A stretch of 64,000 bases of DNA from assembly GCA_028023455.1 (NCBI GenBank), contig JAQFVV010006273.1, positions 870,001 through 934,000 of the forward strand, written 5' to 3'. Source of the stretch: Epiperipatus broadwayi. Lineage: Eukaryota > Onychophora > Udeonychophora > Euonychophora > Peripatidae. The position numbers and the translations under genes are program-made. The notes under the pieces were generated by a model. That model was not told where the DNA came from, did not search any database, and was given only the letters and a program-made list of their open reading frames with translations. Of this stretch, positions 36,802 through 49,335 are shown piece after piece. The stretch's first letter is position 1. Every line of letters starts with the position of its first letter.

Positions 36802-39800
36802 TAAAATGGCATGTCAAAATAATGGATTCATTTAAAAAGTGATATATTTTGATGGTGATGATTTCAGAAACAAAGAAAGCAGACAATGGATGCAGAAAAA
36901 TAATACATGCTTTCTATTGTATCACTATAAATATCAAAAAGTTGACATAAAACAATTTTATGAGGGGAAAACATTAAAAAAATAGTATTTTTTTTCCAAG
37001 AAATATTTTATTTATTGTAAATAATTTTTATCTCAATTTTTTTTTTAAATAATAAATTTATGCAATGATTTCAATTTTTATTTTTTGTCATTATAATTGA
37101 AAAAATATGACTTTAAAAGCATACATAAAATATACTAGTTATAGTTTGCATACCATGATAAGAAACAAATCAAAATCAGTAAAGCATTAATTACATTTGC
37201 AAAAAATTTTAAGAAATCAATTCATACATATAGTTTTTTACATCACTGCATGTAAATAATTTATGCAAGTTTATTTAATTTTCCATCCTTGTTTTATCTC
37301 TAGCAAATAACATCTAGATATCCATTTCTCAACCAATATTGGATTGTTAGTTAGATTAGAAAATTCACTATTTACTTCAACAAAAATCTTGAGCATAATG
37401 CATTCTAAAATAATGTTTAAGCTTTTCTAATCTTGAATTTAAATCCAGATAATGGAATTTATTATTTCTACATATTTTATATTTTAAATGTTTAAATTGT
37501 TTGAATAAAATTTATAGTGATCTTTCAATCTATCAGTTCCATGTGCATCATTTTTCCACATCCATCAACTCTTTTCATTGCTCCTGAATACACAACCATA
37601 GAAATACATGTTATAGAAATATGGATTCATCACATTTTGAGCATCATTTTTCACATCTATTATTAACAAATCATGAGCTGATAGAATATTTATCCCCATA
37701 GATATTTTTTAAAAAAAAAAAATTAAATAGCATATGTTTGAACTGAAATAAATAAGAACTCAGCAACATGTTTCTCAAAAGTCATTAGGAGCATGGTTCA
37801 TCATAAGACAGGTTAAGTTTCTTCTAATTTAGTACAAGAAGTGTTTGCACTCATATGCAAAACAGTTTCAATCTTCAATCTTAATTATTTTAAAGCATGT
37901 CCCAATCTAAATTGCAACTGAAAATCCAGCACAAACAATTTAAAATAATAGAGAGAGAAAAAAATCCTGCAAAAAAAAAAAAAACATGTACATATTACTA
38001 AACAACTTTATTAAAGGATTCAAATAATAATTTATTTTCTTTGTTGTATTTTTGACTAACTTTCTTGAAACATTTCTTTCATGTTCTTACAGAATTCCTT
38101 TTGTTCTCCTTCTAGAAAATGTGATAATCTGTTCATCTCTTGGTCCATTTGTAAGTAATTTTACTTAAAGACCCGTGTGTATGAAAATTATTTAAATAGC
38201 TAAATTAATTTATATTAAATCTCAATTCACAATCTATAACAAAACCAATTGCTTTAATCTCTCTATAACTATTATTGTTTTCCCTTCCAAATGTTATTCC
38301 TATGCATATCTGCTTTTGTTAATAAGATTTTTATTGTCATATTATCTTTTAAATAGATATTTCTCATCTCTTGCTTCAATATTGGATTCTTCCAGTTTCA
38401 TTTAGATCACTAGTTATCTTTTTAATACTTGAAAATTCAATTTTTGAGTTTTAATACTGAATTTATCTTATATACTGCAAGGATATCAAAAAATTTTGTC
38501 ACATACCAGGATTTAATTTAATTTTTAGTGAACTCACATATTTTTATTGTACCTAATGGATTATTTTTTATTTTTGGACAATATCATTTGTGAAAATTGA
38601 AGTTTTCATAATAATACATACTGTAAAAAACTATGAGTTTCTGGTGTATATCAATAATATATAACTCCTAGTGCAGACATCATTTTGTAATTTCAAGCTA
38701 AGTTCACCAAGAATAATCAAACATAAAAATGAAAAATGAAATTACATCTATATCAAAGATATTCAGGAATTAACCACCTGAAAATTTAAACAAATAATAA
38801 TACATAAAAAATCAAAAAATCATCCTCGGGAAAAATAACATGATATAATAGAAATGTATATGACAAGAACTGAGTATCTGGCAAACATAGCTTCCTGATA
38901 AAATATATCTGGTAATATATGGGTTTTTACATATTCATTAACATATACATAAGAATAAATACCATTGGCCCAGGATCTTTCATAGAAAACAGATTCAAAA
39001 ATACTTATGGATACTTTTTACCTATGAAAATCTTCAAGAAATTACCTATCTTGATCTCAAGAACAATAAATTTGATTATAGATTTAAAATATTATATTCT
39101 CCGTTTGTTTATCCCAAGTCTGCGGGTTTTTACTGGATATTTCATAAAAATGTCAAAGTTAAGAAAATTGAATGATTATCATAAAATATAAAATAATGAA
39201 TTTAAATGTTTTTAAAGTTATTAATTTAAAATGTATTTATAAATTATAAATTTTGATTTATAAGTTTTAAAATGAGGATCTTTTTCATTAATTTTAAATT
39301 ATTCTACATAAAAATAAAAATGATATACAGTATAAGCTATTACTGATCATTATTAATAATAGTTCTTTTTTTTTTTTTTAAATCAAAACATTTTGTTCTT
39401 TCATTCATAACCAAGTTCTAAATATATATAAAAAAAAGTCATTCACTTAAGGAATCTTTCATTCCTAACAAAATAAATCAGATTATATAATAATTTGCTC
39501 TGAAATATTTATTAATAATACGGAAAAGCAAAAAAAGATTACTAACTGAATTTGTCAATTTATACACATCTATACATCGTATGTTATAAAATATATAGTG
39601 TATATATTTATCAATTTCTTCTATAAATTAATATAAAAAACGTGTAATTACTAATATTGTACTGAGAAGGTTTATTTTTTGCAATTAAAAGGAAGTTCAT
39701 TTTTTTAATAATAAATTTGAAATAATTTATTTACAAAATTCATTCTGATGTAATGTAAAAATATAATTATTAATATTATACATACCCTGGAAATATCTAT

Positions 39801-40578
39801 CAATTTATTTTCAAATCCTCATATATAAATTCTATGACCATTTTTTTATGTTATAAAAAAAAAATATTTTTTTTTTTAAATATCCACTTTCACAAAAAAA
39901 AATGATTAAAAAAAAAAAAATGTTATCATCATTATGAGAATTCTATTTTAAAGAAAAGCAAATTATTTATAAAGTAATATATCATATGCTTGTGTAATGC
40001 ATGCCAATTTTTTTGCTATATCTAATTTAAAAATCATGATTAGTCAACAGAGTAGTTAAAGTTTATAAATGTTAATCAATTAACAAATGAAATCTCTTAT
40101 TCAAATAAATTTTATTTTAATATTAAGCAAGGATAGTGTTCCAAGATAACATAATTATTTTTTATTCTCATTTCTTTATATTCTACTGTTTTCATATATT
40201 ATAAATTCTTAACATGTTGTATATTATTTTAGAATGTATCAGCAAACATCTAAATATTTATTAATTATTCTTATAATTTCAGAAAATATTTCATTTGATT
40301 TAACACTTTTTTATTCTCATTTACTGAAACAAATACAATGGTAATTATAGGTTATTCAGTGGAAAAATTCAAATAAATTTACTAAAGAAATTCAATTTAA
40401 TTTATTTATTTAATACACAATTCCACAGCACCATAGGCCAATTATAGATTGCATATAAATTAATTGAATACTATGTATAAGATTATAAAAATAATTAGAA
40501 AAAAATAAATAATATAAATTACAAATATGAAAAAAGTAAAAAAGCAAAAAATATTATAAATGATACAATTATAATAAA
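36802..40578. other. AT-rich non-coding sequence
   Basis: I see no supported gene. The 90-codon frame at 38919-39191 is AT-biased without a domain. Poly(A) runs and short direct repeats are present. Confidence 0.45.
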
Positions 40579-41800
40579 TTAAAGATTGTATTTTTTAACA
40601 AAAACCATATTATAATTTCTATCATTTAGACTGAAATAATTATTATTGCAAAAATCTTTATTATAAGAATCTAATAAATAAAATAATGAAGAAAATTTTA
40701 GAGTATGTGAATAACAGGCTTTAATGTAAAAAATATCCGAAATTTTAGTTTTATATTCTGCTGCATTAAAAAAATATTTGTTACCAGAGTTTGACAAGTT
40801 ACACTTTTACTAAAAATTTTGTATAAAAATTTTAGATTCTATATATTTGTCCTTGAATAGAAAAATAATATGTTGACTTTATTTAAGCTGATATGTCTAT
40901 AAAACTTTTCTCCCAATGATGGAATTTTAAAAATATCCCCCTTTGAGTCTGGATTACAAACAACAGATTCATAATCTCTGAACAATTTATATTTTATTTG
41001 ATTATTAAACAATCTCTATATTTAAAAATCATTCCCATAATTTTGGAAGTTCTGTTAATTATGGATTCAACTGGCACATGGAAAGATACATTATTTGCAA
41101 ATAGAATATCTGATCCTTTTGAGAAGTGTACAGTTAATTATATGAATTTCAATATATTAAGAAATACCTAGGTATTCATATTTATTAGAATATGAGACTA
41201 TTGACCATTGGTCCATATTAATGAACATTTTATTTTCACTACACCACGTTTTAAAGTTATTAATGTAATTTTGTAGAGAAAGTTCATTCTTTAATGTAAT
41301 TATCCATTTGAAAACCAAATCATCAGCATAGCATACTAAATTTGGGAACTTAAAATAATCCTTAAAATCATCCATGTATATGTTGAATAATAAAAAAAAC
41401 CAGAATGCTATCATGAGATACATCTACATTTATAATAATATAAACTGGAGGTTTTATTATCATATTTAACAAATGTCTTTCTACTTTTAATAAATGAACT
41501 AAACCATTTAAATAAGCTCTATAGAGAAACTTCAACAAGATTTTTGAAAAATATCATAATTCACTCTGCCAAAAACCTTACACAGATCAAAGTGAATTCC
41601 CATCTAAATTCCATTTCTTTCTGCAGCATGAGCAATATGATTAAATATAGTAATGCAATTATTTTCCATAGACCTATTTCTCAAAAAAAACCATGTTGAA
41701 CAGATTAAATAATTACTGAAATTAAGATTTTATTGTATATACATTTTTGAAAAATTTTAGCTATAGTATGTAAGATGACATAGGTCTAAAATTATTTACA
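40579..41800 (-). pseudogene. Decayed LINE reverse transcriptase (family D)
   Basis: On the minus strand the order is a segment reading FDLCKVFGRVNYDI across stops (about 41560-41640, the A-motif region) and then LVCYADDLV (catalytic YADD, about 41317-41343) in the open frame 41157-41423. Next comes NKYEYLGIS, and then a low-similarity C-terminal part ending in the 72-codon frame 40579-40797. The YADD box and the YLGI motif support an RT of jockey/CR1-type LINEs. Many stops mark it as old. The assignment of the last 300 bases is by continuity only. Confidence 0.65.
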
Positions 41801-42179
41801 TTCCTTATTAGAATAAGCTTAACACATTTGAGAACTTAAAAAAATGCAATTGCATATAGAATAATTTAGAATATAGCATAAAGGTTTAACAATAAACTTG
41901 GCACAATCCTTATAAATGAAAGAAGGTATAATAGTAGTGTACAACCAAAGCTTTCTTACTGATGCTATTAAATTTCATAATATAAATATAAATATCAAAG
42001 GATACTTTAAGTAGCATAGTTTATGTTCAGGTAGAGGATAGCTTTCAATGTGCTGCTGTTGCTTTTGAGAAATTAATAGATAGTTCATCACAGGGAAATA
42101 ATTATTACAACTAAATTTGTTCTATATAGTTATTTTAATTAATTTATTGAATAAAAGAGAAAAGTGGATACTATATTGA
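41801..42179. other. AT-rich non-coding sequence
   Basis: I see nothing recognisable here. Confidence 0.4.
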
Positions 42180-42550
42180 CTTAACATAAAACCATTAGCA
42201 AAGTTTCATTTAAAGATGCCCTGCAAAATTTTTAAAATATAATAGTATTATCAAAAGACCAATCAATATGTTCTTCAACTTGGTAGATGTGATACAAGAG
42301 AGTTCACTATTTTAAATTTGGATATATGTAGCAAATAGTAAAATATTTCTTAAAAGAATGTTTTATGGTGAACTTGAGCATGGTTTTAATGGATGAGATA
42401 AACTTCATTTACATTATAAGGATAATGTCAAAGATGATTGAAAGAAATGCAATGTTGACTGTTTTTAGTAGGAAGACATGGAAAAAATAGAATACATTGG
42501 AGAGTTACAATTAGACATGGTCTTGAAGTATTTCAGAAAGTTTTCTGCAA
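42180..42550 (+). pseudogene. LINE C-terminal fragment (family C), second copy
   Basis: The plus strand reads KRMFYGELEHG near 42352-42384 and then HYKDNVKDD. After a frame change it reads a Trp-Arg/Gly-Leu-Glu segment typical of the LINE C-terminus (WRVTIRHGLEVF). Nucleotide similarity to the complement of 35990-36240 includes ccaatcaatatgttcttca. The fragment is short, broken and inactive. Confidence 0.65.
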
Positions 42551-43320
42551 AATAAATTAAATATAACATCACAAATTATCAAATAAAAAATATCAAACAA
42601 ACAGAAAAATGCACCAACATGTTTTGTATGTAAAGATATGTGGTTTCCAGATTTATTTAGTTAATCACAAAACTCATTCCTAGTTTCATGTGTTTGGAAT
42701 GACTATACTCAGTTGTGAGTAGCTGCTGTTGACTATGAAGAGATAAAAATAAACTATCTTAAGAAAATAGTAATCAATGGCAAATTATCAATGATAATGA
42801 TTGTGTATTGTTGATTTGTTATAACATTAACTAATTTCTCCAATTTACTTTTCAGTAAAAAATATACACAAGATATTTTGAATTTTTATTTTAGAAGTAT
42901 TTTGAGATTAAAATAAAGTATTTAACACATAAAAATATATCTGATTTTTATAACCAAATCAATTACTATCAAATTTCTTTAGTTCTATTATGCATATAAT
43001 GAAAAATATAATTTTTTATTTTAAATAAGCTCTCTCTCTATATATATATACACACCTTTACCCACATAGTCAGGACAATCGGTTTCTCAAAATGTATTGT
43101 AAAGAAAACGATTATATAAAAAGCAAGGGGTTTTTCTATTAGGAAAAAATTAGCTTATTCCTGTGGATAAAAATTATACCATACATCGTGAATATTTTAT
43201 TAACAAACAATTTAACTTAATATACATAATAAGGTATTTATTTATATAGCGCTATGTTAATCAATTGTAATTGTAAATCAGCGATCACGCTAATGCACAT
43301 GAGCTTTACAGATTTTAAAC
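42551..43320. other. AT-rich non-coding sequence
   Basis: A CT/AT microsatellite lies near 43030-43055. No gene was seen. Confidence 0.5.
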
Positions 43321-43583
43321 TATATGTAAATGAATACTCTCATTCTCAAACACAAGTCTTTATGAAAAGATAGAATGAATCATCTATCTTTTCAACCCAA
43401 ATAAGTATAGGCCAATCTTAAGTGTTTGGAGATGTGACTGCTTAATATCTTCATGCTCTCATCTCCAAACACTTAAGATTGGCCCATACTTAACTGTTTG
43501 GGTTGAAAAGATAGATGATTCATTCTATCTTTTCATAAAGTCTTTATCTTGTGTTTGAGAATAAGAGTATTCACTTACATATA
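43321..43583. repeat. 263-bp near-perfect hairpin
   Basis: The left arm 43321-43434 and right arm 43460-43583 are reverse complements, with about 90 percent or more identity plus a small insertion in the right arm. The loop is 25 bases. Within each arm lies a smaller palindrome (gaaaagatag ... ctatcttttc). No terminal motif or clear target duplication was found, so it could be a foldback or miniature element, or a source of a long hairpin RNA. Confidence 0.85.
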
Positions 43584-45767
43584 CTTAATATAGATAGTAA
43601 TTTTTTTTAAAATCTCTAATATCAATATATGCATGAGAAAACTATGCTATGTGAGTAGTATTCAAGTAAGCACTTAAAATATCTATGTAAAATAATGCAA
43701 CTTAAATCTATGTAAAAAGAAAAAACACTTAAAGTTTTTTCTCAGCATTCATCATCAGTTTTCTGAGTGATTAACTGCTCATTCTAAAGGTCTACCATTG
43801 TCTTTTAAATCCTCTGATGATCTTGGTTTCTTTTGGAAAAGATACATCAGATGTTGATAGCTAAGAATCTCTAGAGAAAAAATTTTAAATGAATAATTGA
43901 CTTGTTTGTTTGATTTTCTTTTCATATGACATATTATAAGATCTCATTCATTGACTCAAGGCATTTTTAGATTTGATAGAGCATTCTAAATTGGGATGAA
44001 ATTCTTTGAAAATGCTGTTCCCTGATTGTAATACAAAATCAGTTCCTTAATTTTTTTGATGTGCAGATTTTTCTCTACAGATACGGACTTGTTGATTTTT
44101 TTTTCTTCATCCAGTTACATTAGTGCCTCATCCTACATGTGTGATTCAAAAGCTTCTCAAAGTTGTCATCATCAATTTCTTGTTAGTATTTTTATCCAAT
44201 GTATCAACAAAATGCTGCATTAATATATCTTGAAGATTGTGATGATTCTTTGATTCATAGCTTGAAGAAGTGATGCGATGTTTGGTGATATTAGTTACTG
44301 ATATGATTCAAGTTGATAACCTATGTAGATATAAACTCTTTTTTAAAATGTCAATATTGCTAGAAAAAAAGTGATTTCACTGTGCAAGTGTACAGAAAAA
44401 TGGACAAAAAAGGAAGTGTAAGCTCGCAGTTGACAATTTTTTTCTGTTCTGCAAAATTGTTAATCATTGCATTGGGGAAAAAAAACTTACTCTGAAGTTT
44501 CACTTTTTTAAAAATTCATAATCTTATATTATTTATATAAAATTACTTAGAAATTAAAAAGTGTTTAATAATATCTCACTTAAATGTACTGTTGTGATCA
44601 TAAAGACTTATTATTCATCAGGAATGTAAGGTAGCCAAATTATAGAACAGTACATTACCAAAACCAATTAACCTCTCCAAAAATAAAAATTCTGACATAC
44701 TAAAAAAGAAAATATGTATTTAATACATTGTTTCATATTATAAGCCATATTTAATACTTTTTTTTACAGTACATACTATGCAGGTTTAATAAAATGTACT
44801 TTTTATACAAATATACCAGCTGTGATCTTTTTTATGCAATAACCAATTTCTTGAAATGACCTAGCAGTTTTTTGAATAATATATTTTCAATAGCAGAAAT
44901 ACAAATCATTAAAAAAAATTGAAAGTATGAAACTGCTTCAATTTATTTGTATTACATTTTTATCTTACAAAATTTATTACTGAATGCATGAAATTCTCTT
45001 CCTCCTAGCTTTTTTTTTTTTTAAAGTGTTTGTGCTAATAACAGTTTTGATTTATCTGAAATTAGCATTCATAAAGGTTTTAATTTAAAATTGTTCATCT
45101 GAATATTTTAGCTAATATGTACACAGTATACAATTTAAAATTAATTAATAATATATAAATAAAATTTATTTTTAGTTGTATGCTGAATGAAATTTGTATT
45201 TTTTTTCTGATACATCATGTCACCATTGTCTTCAATGTCTAAAATATATTGAGATTATGATTTAAAATCTAGTAAGTAAATATTTTTAACTTAGATTTCA
45301 TAATTTTTGATCATATGAAATTAATTATTAATTGTATAATTCATTAAATCATTCCCTTCTATCCCTTTCCCTATTTTTTTTACTGAAAATCTATAAGAAG
45401 TAAAAATAGACTGAATTAATTATTCTTCATTAAAATGCTTTATAAAAATAAGTTTACAAGAATATATTAATTAAATTTATAAAAGTTGTATCTAAGTTAA
45501 TTAAATGTATTCCTTTCCATTAGCTGAAATGCTCAGAAAAAACATATGAATAACAAGATATATAATCTGTAGCAGAACTTCTTTATCTGTGAGTCCAGCT
45601 TAAAAGCAAACAATATAAAGCATAACAAAAAACAGCAGGGATATCTTATTTCCTAGGATCTTGGCTTTTGAAGGTCACTAAGCCAACTAGGGAATTAAAC
45701 AGGTCACCTAGACCTTATTATTTCATAAGCATCAAGAGTTAGACTAAAAGAAATGACTTTATAAAGG
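43584..45767. other. AT-rich non-coding sequence
   Basis: I see no supported feature. The interval 43740-44330 is slightly less AT-rich, but I found no open frame with motifs on either strand. Confidence 0.4.
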
Positions 45768-45777
45768 TAGTAAATTA

Positions 45778-46127
45778 AACAGGCAGTAATGCCACCCTGT
45801 GCCAACCAGAGTAATCAATGGATGCCAGAAGGCTTGTGCATAAAATTCCCATCTAGTACCTACTCATCCAATATCCCCAGACTAGTTTCTGGCTTGTGGC
45901 CTTCATCAGTGATGAGCCTTGGATCTGAGAGCACTGACAAAGGTCACAAGCCAGAAACTAGTATGGAGATATTGGATGAGTAGTCACTAGATGGAGATTT
46001 TATGCACAAGCCTTCTGGTATCCATTAATTATTCTGGTTGGCACAGGGTGGCACTACTGTATGGAGAGTTTTTCTTGTTTAATAAGTTATGTGTTAGCAT
46101 AAGAGATGGTGATCATGTGATGTTTAA
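45778..46127 (+). mobile_element. Small hairpin retroelement, copy B
   Basis: This 350-bp copy has arms 45784-45901 and 45941-46059 (about 118 bases each) around a loop of about 40 bases. A single-stranded tail of about 65 bases follows, ending gtgatcatgtgatgttta. The same tail sequence occurs in copy A in the complementary orientation. A 10-bp flank with one mismatch (tagtaaatta 45768-45777, taggaaatta 46128-46137) is a probable target duplication. No protein is encoded; the 64-codon frame inside the arms is incidental. Confidence 0.72.
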
Positions 46128-46182
46128 TAGGAAATTACATACTATCCTACATATGACCTACAGATTGAAGTAAAACATCTAT

Positions 46183-48570
46183 TATTATGGTGCACAGCAC
46201 CAAAAATTCATTACACTGAATGAAAACCCAAAAATATTAAAGAAAATAATCACACACTTCTTAAAGCATATTGACATACAAATAAAGTTTATTGCATAAT
46301 ATTAACAAAGTTTAAAAATTATATTAAATATTAAGGATGAATGACCAATAAGAATTCAGAATGACATTTAATATAAGCAAAAACATTTAATATTACATGA
46401 AAGTATATAATTTCTAAACAAATGTTTAAATCAAAGATATTTCTAAAATGTTGCCACATAAAACTAAAATAATCCATCAACCTGAAAAAGTAATGAATTA
46501 CATTGAAACCCAGTCATTCAGATGCATAATAAAAGGATAAAAAGGCTCATTTAATAAGAAAGAAAAAAAACCAATGAGCTATTACAAAATATCTCAACAA
46601 AGAATACTATGTTGCAATATCTTATCATAACACCTAAGTACTAAGTATACCAAATTTGAATTTCTCATAAAAAAAGACGATGAATCTGAATATATAACAA
46701 CATAAATAGAAGCATCATTAATTTATCAAAAGCAAGCATACCTGAAAAAGAAAAAATGCTGCTAAAATATGTCCCAATAGGTAGTTCATGGCAAAATCTG
46801 CACTTAAAAAACCCCACAGATTTCAAAGCCACTTATAAAAATGATTCAAACAATCATGCAGTGTTTAAAGAAATGGTATGAATATTTAGAACTTTACCTA
46901 ATAAACCTGCAAGTAAAATCTGGGATAAAATAATCCAAAGCTTCAAAAGATTTATAACAAAAAACATAAGTGAACAGATTTATACTAATGGACAAAATGG
47001 ATTATATATAGAAAACCATTTAGCAAATGCAAAAATTAAAATTTGAAAAAATAGTAGCATATAATATAAAAACAATGAAAAATAAGTTTATAACCTCTGG
47101 ATTAACAAAACATACTAACAAAGCAGAGACAACAGAATAAAATATCTAAAGATGTACTCATCAGATGCAACACCTTCTTAAATGTTCTTGAATACCAAAC
47201 CACACCAAGAAAACTACTCCTTATGTGTAATGGTAGATAAAGAATGACTACAAATTAGACTTTGAGAAAAATACCATTAAATCATCCTTCAAATTTATTG
47301 AGATAATCAAACATGCTAAAATAAAAAAAGTTCACATTCAAATCACCAATATAGAAGAGCTATAAATATAAAGCACAGTATCCCACAAAGCATCAACAAA
47401 CATAATAAAAAAATGTTTGAGAAAAACAGTTACAATAAACAAAACCGAGAACGTCATCACCAAAGTACTGAACTGGATAACAATGATAGTACTGCTAAGT
47501 TCAACATGGAATATTATAGGCCTAACACTAAAAGAAAACCGAAAACAAAATTGTACCACCTTCCCTAGAAAATGACAAACATGTTATATAAAAATGAAAC
47601 ATAGGTGATATGTTTGCATGTGAACCTGTGCCAATAATAATAGAAATGTATAAATTAAGCAAAGAATCACAACAGAAAACAAAAATGTTACAAGAAGCAT
47701 TAAATTCCTAGACTTAACAATCAACATACATAAAAACAATCTCAAATACAAAATGATAGTAAAGTTAATAGAAATAAAGAGTACAATTCATTTCCAATTG
47801 AAAATCATTATGACATACAAGCTAATAAAATTTAAAGACTTCCTTAACAGAAACCAACAGCTATGTAAATGGGAAGTAGGCCAAAAATGCAACAGTAGAA
47901 GACATAAAAACCTAACCAACTTCAAATATCGCCAAAAAATACTGAACACCAAAATCAAAAGGTTCAACATCAAAATAAACAGAATTTAAAAAGATAAGAT
48001 AACAAACTATGAATTGCAATGTTTTAGATACCAGATAATAACAATTAATTTTACAAAGGTATAATATAAGCTTTAGAAGACCAACCAACCTCAACAGACT
48101 GATTAACTATGCCAAAAATAAAGAGAAATTACTGCAGATAATATATGAAATACAATGCAACAATCCAGGATATGCAGCTATATACTATTTGGAATCTTGA
48201 ACCAACATCACAAGGATAATACAACATAAATACTTATATAAAAGGATTAAAGAAAATACAGCATGGAAGTCAAAATTCTTAGGTCATGAAAAAGAACACA
48301 GACACCATTTTGATCCACAGACTATCAAACTGGTATGTATAGAGTGTGATGATAAAAAAAAGATAATGGGGGATGAGTATATCAAAAACAATAATAACAT
48401 AATAAGTAAAAGAATTAATAGAATCCAATTATCAAATCACTGGAATATGTAAATCAGTTTATTTACATTTAATATCAGCTTTTATAAAACAACAAAATAG
48501 CTATGAGTATGGTGCACAACACTGAAAATGCATTCAGATGAATGAAAAACCAGAAAATCAGAAGCTAAGA
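46183..48570 (+). mobile_element. Decayed Penelope-like element between direct repeats
   Basis: Direct repeats of about 50 bases (from tatggtgcacagcacc near 46195 and tatggtgcacaacact near 48507) flank a stretch of degraded plus-strand coding sequence. They could be remains of the terminal repeats usual in Penelope-like elements. Internal protein motifs are given in the next entry. Confidence 0.6.
46860..48452 (+). pseudogene. Penelope-like reverse transcriptase and GIY-YIG endonuclease remnant
   Basis: Frames are short and broken. The clearest RT piece contains IKFLDLTINIHKNNLKYK (about 47698-47751), followed by the open frame 47753-47989. This matches the FLD-x-TI and following segment at the end of Penelope-type RT. 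Further on, IYEIQCNN (about 48140-48165) is followed by KFLGHEKEHRHHFDP and GDEYIKNNNN. This is like the GIY-YIG endonuclease with its downstream His and Glu region. The RT catalytic box was not found. No part can be functional. Confidence 0.55.
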
Positions 48571-49333
48571 CATAACAATAGTTACATCTTCCACTGCTAC
48601 AGATCAGTGGGGAATACATTTTTGTATTTCACATCATCCTTTTTTTAGGTCATTGATTATCATGGTAGTCTTTGGGTTTCTTTCTGAAAAAATTTTTGTT
48701 GCCACAGGTTATAAGTGCCATTGATTCTTCTTTACTAGTTAACTATTTATTAATATTAAATGTTTGCAGATTAAGATTTGCTGCTAGTTACTTTGTTTTC
48801 TTGTAAAACTGAAAACTGTATATTTTCAAAAATGGTTGAAATACACTGTGCATTCAAAACAATTCCATTTTAAATGCTGCTTTTCCTTGATAACAGATTA
48901 CTGATTTGCTTTTTAACACCTTTATTAAATTGTCCTTCATCCGAAATTCATCAACTACCATAAATCTGGCCCTACAATGAGCTATCTCTGACATTGAATT
49001 AACTGTAAGAAGAATGGGCATGTTCTTAGATATCTATTCATATATAGTTTCAATGGTGAATTTATGCTTACATTTACAGAATAGTGTGTTGGTTCAATGT
49101 TGTTTAAATTATTATGCTTTACATTTCAAATATTAGTCTTTTCTGTCAAATCATTCAACTCAGGATGGGATAGTGATAGCTAATGAATGATTTGCTAGTT
49201 TTTGAGTTAAACAAATTCTGATAAGGTGAATCTAGTGCTGTATCAGCGACTACTATCTCTGGCATTGTTATGCATATAAAGATTTTCCTGATACTGGAAA
49301 TTGTTTCTTAATTATTAAAGCTTGAAATAAATA
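48571..49333. other. Unassigned AT-rich sequence
   Basis: No feature is supported. It may include further Penelope-like trailer, but nothing confirms this. Confidence 0.35.
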
Positions 49334-49335
49334 TA

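Noticed and set aside
38919-39191. 90-codon frame as a gene
   Set aside because: Its composition is that of chance AT-rich frames, and it has no splice, domain or repeat context.
45895-45945. Hammerhead-like ribozyme in the hairpin loop (catcagtgatgagcc)
   Set aside because: It has gtgatgag instead of the required ctgatgag, and no matching GAAA segment sits in the expected fold.
45789-45983. Open frame of 64 codons inside hairpin copy B
   Set aside because: It lies wholly in the inverted arms and loop, is not open in copy A and has no protein motif.
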